From NCBI RefSeq assembly GCF_003024525.3, contig NZ_CP035934.2:1302001-1366000 (forward strand): 64,000 nucleotides of DNA, given 5' to 3'. This document shows, piece after piece, positions 37,622-47,893 of the stretch. Within the stretch, counting starts at the first letter, position 1, and each line of letters starts with the position of its first letter. The notes under the pieces are model-generated. The model saw only the letters and a list, made by a program, of their open reading frames with translations, was not told the origin of the DNA and did not search any database. A program made the position numbers and the translations under genes. The DNA is from Acinetobacter cumulans (GTDB lineage Bacteria > Pseudomonadota > Gammaproteobacteria > Pseudomonadales > Moraxellaceae).

Positions 37622-38416
37622 TTAACCACGACCATTACGGCTACGACTACCACGTGGCGCTTTGGTATTTGGACGTGTTGTACCATTGGTACGACGTTTT
37701 GGCTTTTCGCTCTCATCCATTTGCCAAATACGTTTAGTACCTGACTTTTTCACAGAACCATCTTTGTTCTTACGTACCATTGGTTTACCACCCGTACCGC
37801 CTGGCTTTTTCACGTATGAACGTGAGCGATAAGGTTCTTCCTTTGGTACATTTTGAAAGTCTTTATACAATAAAGGCTCGATATCTTTGGTTTCGCCTGG
37901 TTGTAAAGCCATTTGAACTAAGTCAATAGAACCAATTTTAGTACGAATTAAACGTAAAGTTGGGAAACCAACAGCAGCCGTCATACGACGAACTTGGCGG
38001 TTACGGCCTTCACAAATTGAAATTTCAACCCAAGAGGTTGGTACATTTGCGCGGTAACGTACAGGAGGATCACGTTCCCATAACCATTCAGGCTCTTCAA
38101 CTTTACTTGCTTTAGCAGGTAAAGTCATACCGTCTTTTAATTCAACACCTTGGCGAAGTTTTTCTAAAGCTTCTTCAGTTACATCACCATCGACTTGTAC
38201 CAAATAAGTTTTAAACTTTTTGTTTTCAGGGTTGGTGATGTATTGGTTTAAACCACCATGGTCTGTTAAAAATACTAAGCCTTCAGAGTCCATATCCAAA
38301 CGACCCGCCAAACGAAGTGTTGGGTCATCTACGAAGTCTGACATCGTCATGTGAGCTTCGTCTTTGCGGAATTGGGAGAGCACGTCATAAGGCTTGTTAA
38401 GAATGACGATTTTCAT
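37622..38416 (-). CDS. RluE/RluF-family rRNA pseudouridine synthase
   Basis: 264-residue TruA/RsuA-group enzyme converting uridine to pseudouridine in 23S rRNA. The opening VILNKPYDVLSQF and the catalytic-Asp motif GRLDMDSEGL identify the RluE-like branch; EGRNRQVRRMTAAVGFPTLRLIR is the second signature. No S4 domain at the N-terminus, as in RluE. A strongly basic, Gly/Arg/Lys-rich tail of about 70 residues (residues 195-264) extends beyond the usual end and may aid RNA binding. E. coli RluE modifies U2457; the same target here is inferred. Confidence 0.88.
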   Translation of the reverse strand: MKIVILNKPYDVLSQFRKDEAHMTMSDFVDDPTLRLAGRLDMDSEGLVFLTDHGGLNQYITNPENKKFKTYLVQVDGDVTEEALEKLRQGVELKDGMTLPAKASKVEEPEWLWERDPPVRYRANVPTSWVEISICEGRNRQVRRMTAAVGFPTLRLIRTKIGSIDLVQMALQPGETKDIEPLLYKDFQNVPKEEPYRSRSYVKKPGGTGGKPMVRKNKDGSVKKSGTKRIWQMDESEKPKRRTNGTTRPNTKAPRGSRSRNGRG

Positions 38417-38618
38417 AAAAAATAACTTCTGTAATTACATGAATTAGAAATTGGTGAGGATTTATTGAAAAAAGAAACATAGAGGTTTCTTGTATAAATC
38501 TCAAATAAAGTGAATTTGCATACGAGTATTATGCGTGAAGACGGATTAAAAGTAATGTATAACCGCAAATATTTTTTAAAAATGCATTTTTTTGGATGTG
38601 ATGTGTTTCGTTTAGGCC

Positions 38619-38649
38619 AAAAAAAACCGCACAGAATGCGGTTTTTTTT
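38619..38649 (-). terminator. Intrinsic terminator of the AlaA-like gene
   Basis: Stem ACCGCA / TGCGGT with CAGAA loop between A7-8 and T8; T-run works in both directions. Confidence 0.85.
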
Positions 38650-38659
38650 AAAGAGCGAA

Positions 38660-40090
38660 TTAACGCATTTTTGCCAAGAAGCGACTTAAGCGCGTTAATG
38701 CTTCACGCAGTTCATTTTCGGCAGGGAGGAATACCACACGGAAATGATCCGGTGTTGGCCAGTTAAAGCCAGTCCCTTGTACCAATAAAACTTTCTCTGC
38801 TTTTAAGAAGTCCAGCATGAACTTCTCATCATCCTGAATTGGATAAATTTCTGGGTCTAATTTCGGGAAGCAGTACATTGCACCTTCAGGTTTCACGCAT
38901 GAAACACCAGGAATATCATTCAACATTTCCCAAGCAATGTTGCGCTGTTCGTATAAACGGCCACCTGGACGGATCAAATCGTTAATAGACTGATAGCCAC
39001 CTAATGCGGTTTGAATCGCATATTGTGCTTGATGGTTAGCACAGAGGCGCATAGATGCCAGCATGTCTAAACCTTCAATATAGTCTAGCGCACGCGATTT
39101 ATCACCTGTAATTGCCATCCAGCCTGAGCGATAACCTGCAATACGGTATGATTTGGATAAACCATTAAATGAGATACACAGTTGATCACCTGCTAAAGCA
39201 GCTACAGAAACGTGTTCAATGCCGTCATAAACGATTTTGTCGTAAATTTCATCAGCAAATAAAATGAGATCGTATTTTTTAGCAAGATCTACAATTTGTT
39301 GAAGCACGTGGCGTGGATATACAGCACCAGTCGGGTTGTTCGGGTTAATAATCACAATACCACGGGTGTTTGGTGTGATTTTGCTTTCCATATCTGCAAT
39401 ATCTGGATACCAGAAGTTTTCTTCATCACATTTATAGTGAATCGCTGTACCGCCAGATAAGTTAACTGCTGCAGTCCAAAGTGGGTAATCAGGCATTGGC
39501 ACGAGCATTTCGTCGCCATCATCCAGCAAGCCTTGCATAGCCATAACAATCAGTTCAGATACACCATTACCTACGTACACGTCATTTACGTGCATGTTAA
39601 GGATGCCTTTTTGCTGGTAATACTGGCAAATTGCTTTACGTGCAGGAAAAATACCTTTTGAGTCGGTATAGCCGATCGCATTAGGTAAGTTTAATGCAAC
39701 GTCATTAATAATTTCTTGTGGCGCTTCAAAGCCAAATGGTGCAGGGTTACCAATATTTAGTTTAATAATTTTATGGCCAGCTTCTTCCATTTCATTGGCC
39801 GCTCGTAACACTGGTCCGCGAATGTCGTAGCATACATGCTCAAGCTTAGACGATTTCTTAATTTCGCGTGGGGTGTTGATAGTGTTCGGCATTTTTATAG
39901 TCTCGGAAGGAGTGGAGGTCACTTTTGCATAACGGTATAAATAGCTTTTAAATGTCTCTGTTGTTACTAAGTCAAGATGGTGTTCATCTTTGAGTAAAGC
40001 AACAATTTTTTCATGCGTAAACCCAGCCTGCTGATATTGTTTAATCACGGGCAGCAGATTTTTAAAAATTACGCTCTTTTTTTGCGACAT
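38660..40090 (-). CDS. alaA: AlaA-like aminotransferase with N-terminal extra domain
   Basis: 476-residue PLP enzyme. From about residue 78 it is a class I aminotransferase resembling AlaA (glutamate-pyruvate transaminase): IRGPVLRAANEMEEAGHKI, LNIGNPAPFGF, PNNPTGAVYP, DEIYDKIVYDG and Schiff-base lysine in FNGLSKSYRIAGYRSGW. The first 70 residues are an addition absent from E. coli AlaA: KNLLPVIKQYQQAGFTHEKI, then LLKDEHHLDLVTTETFKSYLYRYAK, which has the look of a small helix-turn-helix domain followed by a Ser/Thr/Pro linker. An internal Met at MPNTINTPREIKK could also start the plain enzyme. Confidence 0.85.
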   Translation of the reverse strand: MSQKKSVIFKNLLPVIKQYQQAGFTHEKIVALLKDEHHLDLVTTETFKSYLYRYAKVTSTPSETIKMPNTINTPREIKKSSKLEHVCYDIRGPVLRAANEMEEAGHKIIKLNIGNPAPFGFEAPQEIINDVALNLPNAIGYTDSKGIFPARKAICQYYQQKGILNMHVNDVYVGNGVSELIVMAMQGLLDDGDEMLVPMPDYPLWTAAVNLSGGTAIHYKCDEENFWYPDIADMESKITPNTRGIVIINPNNPTGAVYPRHVLQQIVDLAKKYDLILFADEIYDKIVYDGIEHVSVAALAGDQLCISFNGLSKSYRIAGYRSGWMAITGDKSRALDYIEGLDMLASMRLCANHQAQYAIQTALGGYQSINDLIRPGGRLYEQRNIAWEMLNDIPGVSCVKPEGAMYCFPKLDPEIYPIQDDEKFMLDFLKAEKVLLVQGTGFNWPTPDHFRVVFLPAENELREALTRLSRFLAKMR

Positions 40091-40272
40091 TTTTTAATCC
40101 TGAGCAAGAGTAGAGCTAAGCCTAACACTTATTTTGCTCACAAAAAAGCATTTAATTTTTTAATTTGCTTACTTGTTAATTTAAAATGCTTACTTTTTGC
40201 TTTTATGGTCATTATATCGATTTTGTAAATTGTTGAATAAAGACTAGAAATTTAACATTGAATGACGTAAAT

Positions 40273-40287
40273 ATAGGATTATCCTAT
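40273..40287. promoter_or_regulatory. Inverted repeat upstream of msrB
   Basis: Perfect ATAGGAT-T-ATCCTAT, 32 nt before the msrB ATG; a possible operator for an oxidative-stress regulator. Low confidence because it is short. Confidence 0.3.
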
Positions 40288-40318
40288 TTTAAATAGCACG
40301 ATATAAAGGGACGTCATC

Positions 40319-40738
40319 ATGGGAAAACTCAATAAAACAGAACGAGAATGGCAAAGAGAGTTGTCGCCAGAAGAGTTTCGCATTACACGTCAAAAGGGGA
40401 CGGAGCCAGCGTTTACAGGTAAATATTGGAATACCAAGCAAGAAGGCACCTATGTATGCCGTTGTTGTGGTGAACCATTATTTACATCGGAGTCTAAATT
40501 TGATAGCGGTTGTGGCTGGCCAAGCTTTACACGTCCTGTTAATGGTGTGGTTATTGAAGAGCATTTGGATACGACGCACGGTATGGTCAGAACTGAAATA
40601 GTTTGTCATCATTGTGACGCACATTTAGGGCATGTTTTTCCTGATGGCCCAGAGCCGACAGGATTGCGTTATTGCGTGAATTCGGCTTCCTTAGACCTAA
40701 AAACACAAGAAAAAAATGACGAGGAAACTTATCCATGA
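40319..40738 (+). CDS. msrB: Peptide methionine-(R)-S-oxide reductase
   Basis: 139-residue enzyme repairing methionine-R-sulfoxide in proteins. Both zinc-binding CxxC pairs (YVCRCCGEPLF and VCHHCDAHLGHVF), the SGCGWPSFTRP core and the catalytic cysteine in GLRYCVNSASL are present. Normal size, cytosolic. Its stop overlaps the start of the glutathione peroxidase gene by 4 nt, so both are translated together as an oxidative-damage repair pair. Confidence 0.95.
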   Translation: MGKLNKTEREWQRELSPEEFRITRQKGTEPAFTGKYWNTKQEGTYVCRCCGEPLFTSESKFDSGCGWPSFTRPVNGVVIEEHLDTTHGMVRTEIVCHHCDAHLGHVFPDGPEPTGLRYCVNSASLDLKTQEKNDEETYP

Positions 40739-41217
40739 CCAACATATATCAGTTTGAAGCTGAATTATTAGATGGGAAAAACAAATCTTTTGCCGATTAT
40801 GAAGGCAAAGTGCTTTTGATTGTGAATACAGCCAGTAAATGTGGCTTTACACCACAATTTTCTGGGCTAGAAAAGCTCTATCAAGAATATAAAGATCAGG
40901 GCTTGCTAGTATTGGGTTTTCCATGTAACCAATTTGGTAGCCAAGATCCTGGTTCTAATGAGCAAATTGGTAGCTTTTGTGAAAAAAACTACGGCGTTTC
41001 ATTTCCAATGTTTGCCAAAGTGAATGTAAAAGGTGCAGAAGCGCATGTCATTTTCCGTTATTTAACCAATAATTCTAAAGGTATTTTAGGAAGTGGTATT
41101 AAATGGAATTTTACAAAGTTTTTAATTGGTAAAGATGGCAAAGTCATCAATCGCTATGCGCCAACGACCAAGCCAGAAGACTTACAAGCAGATATTGAAA
41201 AAGCGCTTGCCAGTTAA
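40735..41217 (+). CDS. Glutathione peroxidase (BtuE-like)
   Basis: 160-residue thiol peroxidase reducing hydroperoxides. VNTASKCGFTPQF has cysteine in place of selenocysteine; LGFPCNQFGSQDPGSNEQI carries the resolving Cys/Gln; and IKWNFTKFLIGKDG holds the catalytic Trp-Asn. No signal peptide. Overlaps msrB by 4 nt. Confidence 0.94.
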   Translation: MTNIYQFEAELLDGKNKSFADYEGKVLLIVNTASKCGFTPQFSGLEKLYQEYKDQGLLVLGFPCNQFGSQDPGSNEQIGSFCEKNYGVSFPMFAKVNVKGAEAHVIFRYLTNNSKGILGSGIKWNFTKFLIGKDGKVINRYAPTTKPEDLQADIEKALAS

Positions 41218-41266
41218 AAAGCTTGATCTGCTTAAAAAGAAAATAGTCATGCATATTGTGCAAAAT

Positions 41267-41293
41267 AAAAAAGTAGCCAATGGGTTACTTTTT
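41267..41293 (+). terminator. Intrinsic terminator of msrB-gpx
   Basis: Stem AAAAAGTAGCC / GGTTACTTTTT (one G-U) with a 4-nt loop and T5. Confidence 0.75.
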
Positions 41294-41468
41294 ATTTGCA
41301 TTTAGATTGAACTAACATACACAGCTTTGGCTGAGCATCAATTCAAAAAAGAAATCAAAATTTTGAGCATAAGATGGCTTATTTTTATACTGAGGGATGC
41401 AGTATAAGCAGTATAAAAAGACACGCTTTTGATAAAAAATAATGGATTTAATCTGTGGAAAATAATAA

Positions 41469-43328
41469 ATGTATGACCCTAAATTAATTGAAAAACTAGA
41501 ACGTGAGTTACGACAAAATCCAAAAGCCTATCAAACTAAAGTGATGTTACTGGCACTTTTAGGTAATTTTTATATCGTGTTTGGGGTTTTCATTCTTTTA
41601 GTTCTTTTAATCCTTGCCTGTTTATCCATTTTAGTTTTGAAAGCTTTTGCAATTAAACTGATTGCGATTGCTGGGGTATTTTTATTTGTTGTGGTGCGTT
41701 CACTTTGGGTTACGGTGGATGCACCGACTGGAATTGAAATCTCGGAAAAAGATGCACCTGAGCTTTTTAAAATTATTGAGCGTTTAAGTGGGCAGTTGAA
41801 CGCAGTCAAATTTAATCATGTATTAATTACCGATGATTTTAATGCTGCTGTGGTACAACGGCCACGTTTAGGAATCTTTGGCTGGTATGAAAACTATTTA
41901 ATTATAGGTTTGCCTTTGATGCAGTCCTTAAAGGTTGAACAGTTAACTGCTGTTTTAGCACATGAATTTGGTCATTTATCCAAAAACCATGCGCGGACAG
42001 CCAATTGGATTTACAGACAACGTATCCGCTGGGCACAATTATTTACTGAAATTGAGCAAAAGGTGAGTCATGTCGATATTATTTTTCGACCATTTTTAAA
42101 GCGGTTTGTTCCTTATTTTGTGGCATATTCATTTCCGATTGCACGGGCGAATGAATATGAGGCCGATAAAATATCAGTGAACTTAACTTCTGCAGAAGTC
42201 GTAGCGGAAACACTGAGCACGGTGAATGTTATTGGGTTTTATTTGTCGGAAAATTATTGGCCTAAAATTTTTAAGCAAGCTGAGACGTCATCTCGACCAA
42301 ATGTTTTGCCTTATACGGGTTATGTACAACGTTTCTCCGATGAGGTTTCTAGTGAAGATACGCACGTTTGGTTAAATCATTCTTTAAATGTGCATACCAA
42401 TTTTGAGGATACACATCCATCATTATCAGATCGTTTAAAGTCGATTGGTCAAGTTGCTAAGGTAAACTACCCGGTAATAGGTCAAACTTCAGATTATTTA
42501 TTGGGACAAAAACGACTGGAAATAGCCACTGAGTTTGATCAAACATGGCAAAAATCGGTGCAGTATGATTGGCAAAAGCATCACCAAACATTTAAAGAGC
42601 AAAAAGACTACTTAGCACAGTTATCTGAAAAGCCGACGGACAGTTTAACCTTTGAAGAGCGTATAAATTATATCGAATTAACCGAATATGTTGCTTATCA
42701 GCCTGAACGTGCTTTTGAACTGAAGGCACAGTTATATCAAGATTTTCCAGTGCATGAGCATGCGATTTATCTGTATGCCAAAGAATTGATTATACGAAAA
42801 GACGTACAAGGCATAACTTTACTGCAACAGGCCATGAATAAGAATGCATTTTTTACGATTCCAAGTTGTGAATTATTGATTCAATACTATGAAGATGTAG
42901 AGGATCATGCACAAGCGACACATTTTAGACAGATGCTAGAGCAACGTGTTGAAATTGAAATGAAGGCAGCGCAAGAGCGTGAGACGATTTCGTCAAATGA
43001 CAAGTTCATGTCGCATGGTTTGGCACAAGATGAGTTGAATCAGCTACTCAGCAAATTAGAAAAATTTAGTTCAATTCAAAAAATGTGGCTGGTAAGAAAG
43101 CGGACTAAGTATTTAAATGAACAGCCTTGCTTTGTTTTTGCGTTTAGCTTAAAGGACGGTATGTTTGATAAAGTAGATGCTGAACTGGTACTTCAAACCA
43201 TCAATGTGCTCAAATCTACAATTACTTTTCCAGGTGAAACTTTTTTAGTGTGTAGTGATTTGTCAGAAATGAAGGTACTGTCTAAAAAAATAATAAAAAC
43301 GCCTAATTCAGCAATTTTGCAAAGATAG
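41469..43328 (+). CDS. M48 family membrane metallopeptidase
   Basis: 619-residue protein distinct from the two small M48 lipoproteases. Two adjacent transmembrane helices at about residues 28-50 and 52-75, then the peptidase domain: HVLITDDFNAAVVQRPRLG, zinc motif AHEFGHLSKNHAR (HExxH) near 165, and ANEYEADKISV with the third ligand. The 300-residue C-terminal half is soluble and helical (KAQLYQDFPVHEHAIYLYAK), possibly TPR-like. It probably clips membrane or periplasm/cytosol-interface proteins. Short gap to the next exported gene. Confidence 0.88.
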   Translation: MYDPKLIEKLERELRQNPKAYQTKVMLLALLGNFYIVFGVFILLVLLILACLSILVLKAFAIKLIAIAGVFLFVVVRSLWVTVDAPTGIEISEKDAPELFKIIERLSGQLNAVKFNHVLITDDFNAAVVQRPRLGIFGWYENYLIIGLPLMQSLKVEQLTAVLAHEFGHLSKNHARTANWIYRQRIRWAQLFTEIEQKVSHVDIIFRPFLKRFVPYFVAYSFPIARANEYEADKISVNLTSAEVVAETLSTVNVIGFYLSENYWPKIFKQAETSSRPNVLPYTGYVQRFSDEVSSEDTHVWLNHSLNVHTNFEDTHPSLSDRLKSIGQVAKVNYPVIGQTSDYLLGQKRLEIATEFDQTWQKSVQYDWQKHHQTFKEQKDYLAQLSEKPTDSLTFEERINYIELTEYVAYQPERAFELKAQLYQDFPVHEHAIYLYAKELIIRKDVQGITLLQQAMNKNAFFTIPSCELLIQYYEDVEDHAQATHFRQMLEQRVEIEMKAAQERETISSNDKFMSHGLAQDELNQLLSKLEKFSSIQKMWLVRKRTKYLNEQPCFVFAFSLKDGMFDKVDAELVLQTINVLKSTITFPGETFLVCSDLSEMKVLSKKIIKTPNSAILQR

Positions 43329-43438
43329 CAGGGTTCATTTATATTGAGTGAGTGGCTTAGTGCGTGTTTAACAAGGTGGTGGTATGCGTGGCTAAGCATT
43401 GAAAACTGATAATAAATTAAATCCATAAGAGGGTTATT

Positions 43439-43885
43439 GTGGTTCAACATTATAAATTTCACTTTGTATGGATTTCTTTTAGCGCTATTTTTTCTGGGTC
43501 TGCTTTTGCGGATACTCAAACTGATGAACTATTAAAAATGCTGACCACACCTATTGCTGAGTATAAGGTTGATACTCAACCTTATGTGATTGATCCTAAA
43601 ATTGCCAAACGACAATATGAAGTGACGTGGCGGGTACAGCCATCCTTTCGGGTGAATGCGGAGGATTATCAGAGCTATCGCCAGCCCATTAAGGTGGAAA
43701 TGATTGTGGAGGCGGGATCAGGCCAGATTTTACAATCTAAAACCATCCGATCCTCAGGTTCTGTGCGTGTAGATCAGAAAGTGCATGATGCTTTGCAACA
43801 AGCCAAATTACAGCCTTTACCGATGGTGGAAAGAACACTGCGCTATAGTCTAGTCCATGAATTTAATATTGCACCACCGCTTTAG
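43439..43885 (+). CDS. Exported protein with TonB-C-like domain
   Basis: 148-residue protein, GTG start, signal peptide MVQHYKFHFVWISFSAIFSG with cleavage expected after AFA. The mature part resembles a TonB C-terminal fold: RQPIKVEMIVEAGSGQIL, TIRSSGSVRVDQKVHDALQQ and AKLQPLP, lacking the Pro-rich spacer and membrane anchor of true TonB. Likely periplasmic, function unknown. GTTATT precedes the GTG; ribosome site weak. Follows the M48 gene in the same direction. Confidence 0.65.
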   Translation: MVQHYKFHFVWISFSAIFSGSAFADTQTDELLKMLTTPIAEYKVDTQPYVIDPKIAKRQYEVTWRVQPSFRVNAEDYQSYRQPIKVEMIVEAGSGQILQSKTIRSSGSVRVDQKVHDALQQAKLQPLPMVERTLRYSLVHEFNIAPPL

Positions 43886-43956
43886 CAGAAAATCAGAATC
43901 TGAAATGCCATGTTTTAGTCATATTTGAGATGTTTATTACTGGTGTTGACGGCAAT

Positions 43957-43984
43957 AAAAAAGCCCCAAAGTTGGGGCTTTTTT
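43957..43984. terminator. Bidirectional intrinsic terminator
   Basis: Stem AAGCCCCAA / TTGGGGCTT with a two-base centre between A4 and T4-6, separating convergent genes. Confidence 0.88.
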
Positions 43985-43999
43985 ATGCTTAATTGATAC

Positions 44000-45169
44000 T
44001 TACAAGATCGCTTTTAAGCGTTGTATGACTTGCTCACATTGTGCAATATCAGCAACCAGCGCCATACGTACATGGTTTTCACCTGGGTTACCTTGCGCCG
44101 TATCACGTGATAAATAACGACCAGGAAGCACTTTAATATGTGCTTTTTCCATCAGCATTTTGGCAAAAGCTTCATCATTGTCGACTTTTAACCAGTAATA
44201 GAAGCCAGCATCTGGCTTTTGTAGTGGAAGTAAATGACCAAGCTCATTTTGGAATAATTCAAATTTTGCACGGTACAAACGACGGTTTTCTTCTACGTGT
44301 GTTTCATCATCCCAGGCTGCAATTGAAGCCAGTTGATGTTGTACAGGCATTGCAGCGCCGTGATAAGTACGATATTGCAAATAAGGTTTAAGTAACGCCG
44401 CATCACCAGCCACAAAACCTGAGCGCATGCCTGGAAGGTTAGAACGCTTAGAGAGAGAATGGAATACGACACAGTTTTTATAGTCGTCACGGCCCATTTC
44501 AGCACAAACTTCAAGTAAGCCTACAGGTGCTTCATCAAACCAAAGCTCTGAATAGCATTCATCAGAAGCAATCACAAAACCATATTGATCAGACAGTGCA
44601 ATGAGCTTTTTAAATTGTTCTTTAGACAGTACTGCGCCAGTTGGATTGCCCGGCGTGCAGACGAATAACAATGCTGTTTTTTCCCAGACTTCCGCAGGCA
44701 CAGCATCGAAATTACCTAAATAGTTATTTTCTTCTGTGCAGTTAATGAAATACGGTTGTGCACCAGCGAGTAAGGTTGCACCTTCATAAATTTGGTAAAA
44801 CGGATTTGGCATCACTACATAAGGTGCTTCTTCACGGTTTACGAGCGCTTGTACAAAAGAAAAAATTGCTTCACGTGTACCTGATACTGGAAGTACATGA
44901 TTTTCAGCACTAATAGTATTTAACTTGAAGCGACGTGCTAGCCAGTTAGCAATACTGGTGCGTAACTCAGGCAAGCCTTTACTGTTTGGATAGGTTGAAA
45001 GATGATTAAAGTTGTTAATAATGGCTTGTTTCACAAACTCTGGTGCAGGGTGCTTTGGTTCACCAATAGATAGTGGAATTAAAGGCAGTGCTGCTGGTTG
45101 AATATCCGCGAAAAGTTTATTCAATTTTTCAAATGGATATGGATGTAATAATGACAAACTAGAGTTCAT
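44000..45169 (-). CDS. dapC: Succinyldiaminopimelate transaminase
   Basis: 389-residue PLP aminotransferase making N-succinyl-L,L-diaminopimelate for lysine and cell wall. Features: LIPLSIGEPKHPAP, YPNSKGLPELR, CTPGNPTGAVLS, SDECYSELWF and the lysine in HSLSKRSNLPGMRSGF. Placement directly after glnD (24-nt gap) is the dapC-glnD arrangement of Pseudomonas and supports the specific call over a generic aspartate aminotransferase. Confidence 0.93.
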   Translation of the reverse strand: MNSSLSLLHPYPFEKLNKLFADIQPAALPLIPLSIGEPKHPAPEFVKQAIINNFNHLSTYPNSKGLPELRTSIANWLARRFKLNTISAENHVLPVSGTREAIFSFVQALVNREEAPYVVMPNPFYQIYEGATLLAGAQPYFINCTEENNYLGNFDAVPAEVWEKTALLFVCTPGNPTGAVLSKEQFKKLIALSDQYGFVIASDECYSELWFDEAPVGLLEVCAEMGRDDYKNCVVFHSLSKRSNLPGMRSGFVAGDAALLKPYLQYRTYHGAAMPVQHQLASIAAWDDETHVEENRRLYRAKFELFQNELGHLLPLQKPDAGFYYWLKVDNDEAFAKMLMEKAHIKVLPGRYLSRDTAQGNPGENHVRMALVADIAQCEQVIQRLKAIL

Positions 45170-45193
45170 GAAACCTTTACCAGTTAAATTAAG

Positions 45194-47860
45194 TTAATGA
45201 TGACTACATACTTGGTTCGAAGCTTCATCGAGCGCTGCTTTGAGCTGCGCTGCAAATGTTTCTGTTTCGTTCGCATTCATGGGGATGCCATCTTTTTTAG
45301 TCACAAAGAAAATATCTTCTGCGCGTTCGCCTAAAGTCGCAATTCGTGCAGAATGAATATCTAGTCCTTGCATCATAAATAAACCACCAACTTTAGCAAG
45401 TAAGCCGGGGTGGTCAAGTGTCGCAATTTCCACCATGTTTTGTTGTAAGGCTTCATTAAGGGTGACTGCAACTGTATTTTCAATATCAAAATGGCGTAAT
45501 TGACGAGGAATACGACGTTGCATGAGGCCAGGATAAACATCTGCTTGGCTGAGTGCTTTAATTAAGGCATCAATGACCGTATGTTCACGATCTGGGTCCG
45601 TGAGTAAGGTGCCAAAGCGATCGAGGACTACATACGTATCTAAGCTAAATGACTTCAGTGCCGTAATAATTCGCGCATCTTGGACGTCTAAATTCATACG
45701 GTCAAGCACTGCAACCGTTGTTGCAAATAGGTTCGGTTGGTCTTGAGTGTAAATAAAGATCTGTACGGCATCTTGCGCGAATTTACGATGTGCACGCATG
45801 AGCACTAAAGGTTCGGGATTGCTACCATGTTTTAAAATAGCACGGGTATGCCATGCAATTTCATTGGCAGATTCTTTGACAAAATATTCATCGCCCAATT
45901 CTTGCCATACTTTTTCAACATCATCGAGTGAGAATTCTTCAACCAATAATTCGCTGGCAGTAAACTTGGTGTCTTCAATCAGCATTTGATAGTCGACTGG
46001 TCGACCAATGCCGGAACGAATTACATCACGTGCTTGAGTGTAGAGCTGACGCATGAGTGAAGCGCGCCATGTATTCCAAAGCGTTGGGTTGGTTGCATTA
46101 ATGTCTGCAACGGTTAAGGCATATAGATAATCGAGATGCTCCATATCGCCCATTGTTTCGGCAAAGGTTTTTACTACATCTGGATCAGAAATATCTTTTT
46201 TCTGTGCAGTAACAGACATTTGTAGGTGGTTTTTGACCAACCATGCAACCAAGTTTGCTTCACGCTCAGTAAAGCCATGTGCTAGACAAAATGCAATGGC
46301 ATCCGATGCTCCAAGTTCACTATGGTCACCACCACGGCCTTTGGCAATGTCATGGAAAATTGCTGCTAAATACACAATGTCACGACGCGCAAGGCGTTGG
46401 AATACAGAGCTTACGACAGGGAAGTCTTTTGCAAATTCAGGTTCTTTAAAGCGGTTTAAATTACGAATAAGCAGTAGGGTGTGAGCATCAACTGTATAGA
46501 TATGAAAGAGATCATATTGCATCAGGCCCATAATTTGGCCAAAAGCAGGGATGTAATTGCCCAAAACACCATAGCGTTTCATAGCTACAAGTGTGTCGTA
46601 TAAGCGATACGGTGAGCGGATAATCTCCATAAATAGCGCTTGATGCGCAGGATTATCTCGAAAAGACTGATCAATCCGTTTTGCGGCTAAGGTTAATAGA
46701 CGTAATGTGCGTGCACGAATACCTTCAATTTCAGGGCGGTTAGCAAGTAAATAGAAAATTTCTAAAATTGCACTTGGATTTTCTGAAAAAATCTTGTGAT
46801 GTTGAACTGCTAGTTTGCCATCGACTAATTTAAAATTCTCATTGATTTCTTCAATTTGTCGTTCATAACTTGGCAAGCGCGGTGTAATGACAGATTCATT
46901 AAAGTACGCCAATAACATTTCGTTTAAGGTCGAGACCTGTTGCGCACTACGGTAGTAGCGCTTCATGAATTGTTCGATTGGGTAGTTAGGCGATTTGTCT
47001 TCTTCACGGTGATAGCCAAATTTGGCTGCGATTTCACGTTGATAGTCAAACAACAGACGGTTTTCGTCACGCTTGGTTAAGCGGTGTAGGTGGTGGCGAA
47101 TTTCCCAAAGAAAGCTTTCAGCCTCTTCGAGTACACCCAGTTCAAATTCTGAAATAAAGCCCAAATGGACTAAGTCGTAAATACGGTTGACACGAAAATG
47201 ACGTTTTGCAATCCAACCAATTTGGTTGATATCGCGAATACCACCCGGAGCATTTTTAATATCAGGTTCTAAGTTACTTTCGGTATTGTTGTGTTGTGCA
47301 TAGCGTTTGGTTTGTTCCTGCATTTTCGCATCAAAGAAGGTTTTATCCGTCCATGTTTGCGACACAATGCGACGTGGCCATTTTGCAAGATGTTCGTTAC
47401 CTGTAATTAAACGAGCTTCAATTAAAGCCGTGGCAACAGTTAAATCGCTTGCTGCTTGCGTTACACAGTCCGCAATCGTGCGTACGCTAATACCGGGCTT
47501 AAAGTTGCCGACATCCCAGAGTGAAGAAATAAACGTTGAAATTTGGGCTTCTAATTCTCTTGGAATGTCATCCTCAGACAGAATCATAATATCTACGTCT
47601 GAGTAAGGGAGCATTTCGCGTCGGCCATAACCACCAACGGCAAAAAGACCTAACTGGCTATGTTCTAATTCAGCATGTTGCCATAAGAATTTAAGCGCTT
47701 CGTCAATCAGATCAGAGCGAGTAACAATAATTTCACGAATCGACAGCCCTTGTTCAAAACGCTCTTGTAGCTGATTTTCAACATCTGTACGCCATTGGTT
47801 AATGGCCTTAATGTCGTGGCTATTTTGAGCATAATCCAGCAATGGAAGAGTATCGATCAT
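45194..47860 (-). CDS. glnD: Bifunctional PII uridylyltransferase / uridylyl-removing enzyme
   Basis: 888-residue nitrogen sensor that uridylylates PII proteins under nitrogen limitation and removes UMP when glutamine is high. Nucleotidyltransferase motif [18 protein letters not shown] near residue 75; HD domain [17 protein letters not shown] near 515 for the removing activity; two C-terminal ACT domains for glutamine binding ([17 protein letters not shown] and [18 protein letters not shown]). ATG at 47860 chosen; a TTG two codons earlier is possible. Unit with dapC. Confidence 0.95.
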   Translation of the reverse strand: MIDTLPLLDYAQNSHDIKAINQWRTDVENQLQERFEQGLSIREIIVTRSDLIDEALKFLWQHAELEHSQLGLFAVGGYGRREMLPYSDVDIMILSEDDIPRELEAQISTFISSLWDVGNFKPGISVRTIADCVTQAASDLTVATALIEARLITGNEHLAKWPRRIVSQTWTDKTFFDAKMQEQTKRYAQHNNTESNLEPDIKNAPGGIRDINQIGWIAKRHFRVNRIYDLVHLGFISEFELGVLEEAESFLWEIRHHLHRLTKRDENRLLFDYQREIAAKFGYHREEDKSPNYPIEQFMKRYYRSAQQVSTLNEMLLAYFNESVITPRLPSYERQIEEINENFKLVDGKLAVQHHKIFSENPSAILEIFYLLANRPEIEGIRARTLRLLTLAAKRIDQSFRDNPAHQALFMEIIRSPYRLYDTLVAMKRYGVLGNYIPAFGQIMGLMQYDLFHIYTVDAHTLLLIRNLNRFKEPEFAKDFPVVSSVFQRLARRDIVYLAAIFHDIAKGRGGDHSELGASDAIAFCLAHGFTEREANLVAWLVKNHLQMSVTAQKKDISDPDVVKTFAETMGDMEHLDYLYALTVADINATNPTLWNTWRASLMRQLYTQARDVIRSGIGRPVDYQMLIEDTKFTASELLVEEFSLDDVEKVWQELGDEYFVKESANEIAWHTRAILKHGSNPEPLVLMRAHRKFAQDAVQIFIYTQDQPNLFATTVAVLDRMNLDVQDARIITALKSFSLDTYVVLDRFGTLLTDPDREHTVIDALIKALSQADVYPGLMQRRIPRQLRHFDIENTVAVTLNEALQQNMVEIATLDHPGLLAKVGGLFMMQGLDIHSARIATLGERAEDIFFVTKKDGIPMNANETETFAAQLKAALDEASNQVCSHH

Positions 47861-47893
47861 GAACAAGGGTCCGTTTAAATGTGTATGACTAAC

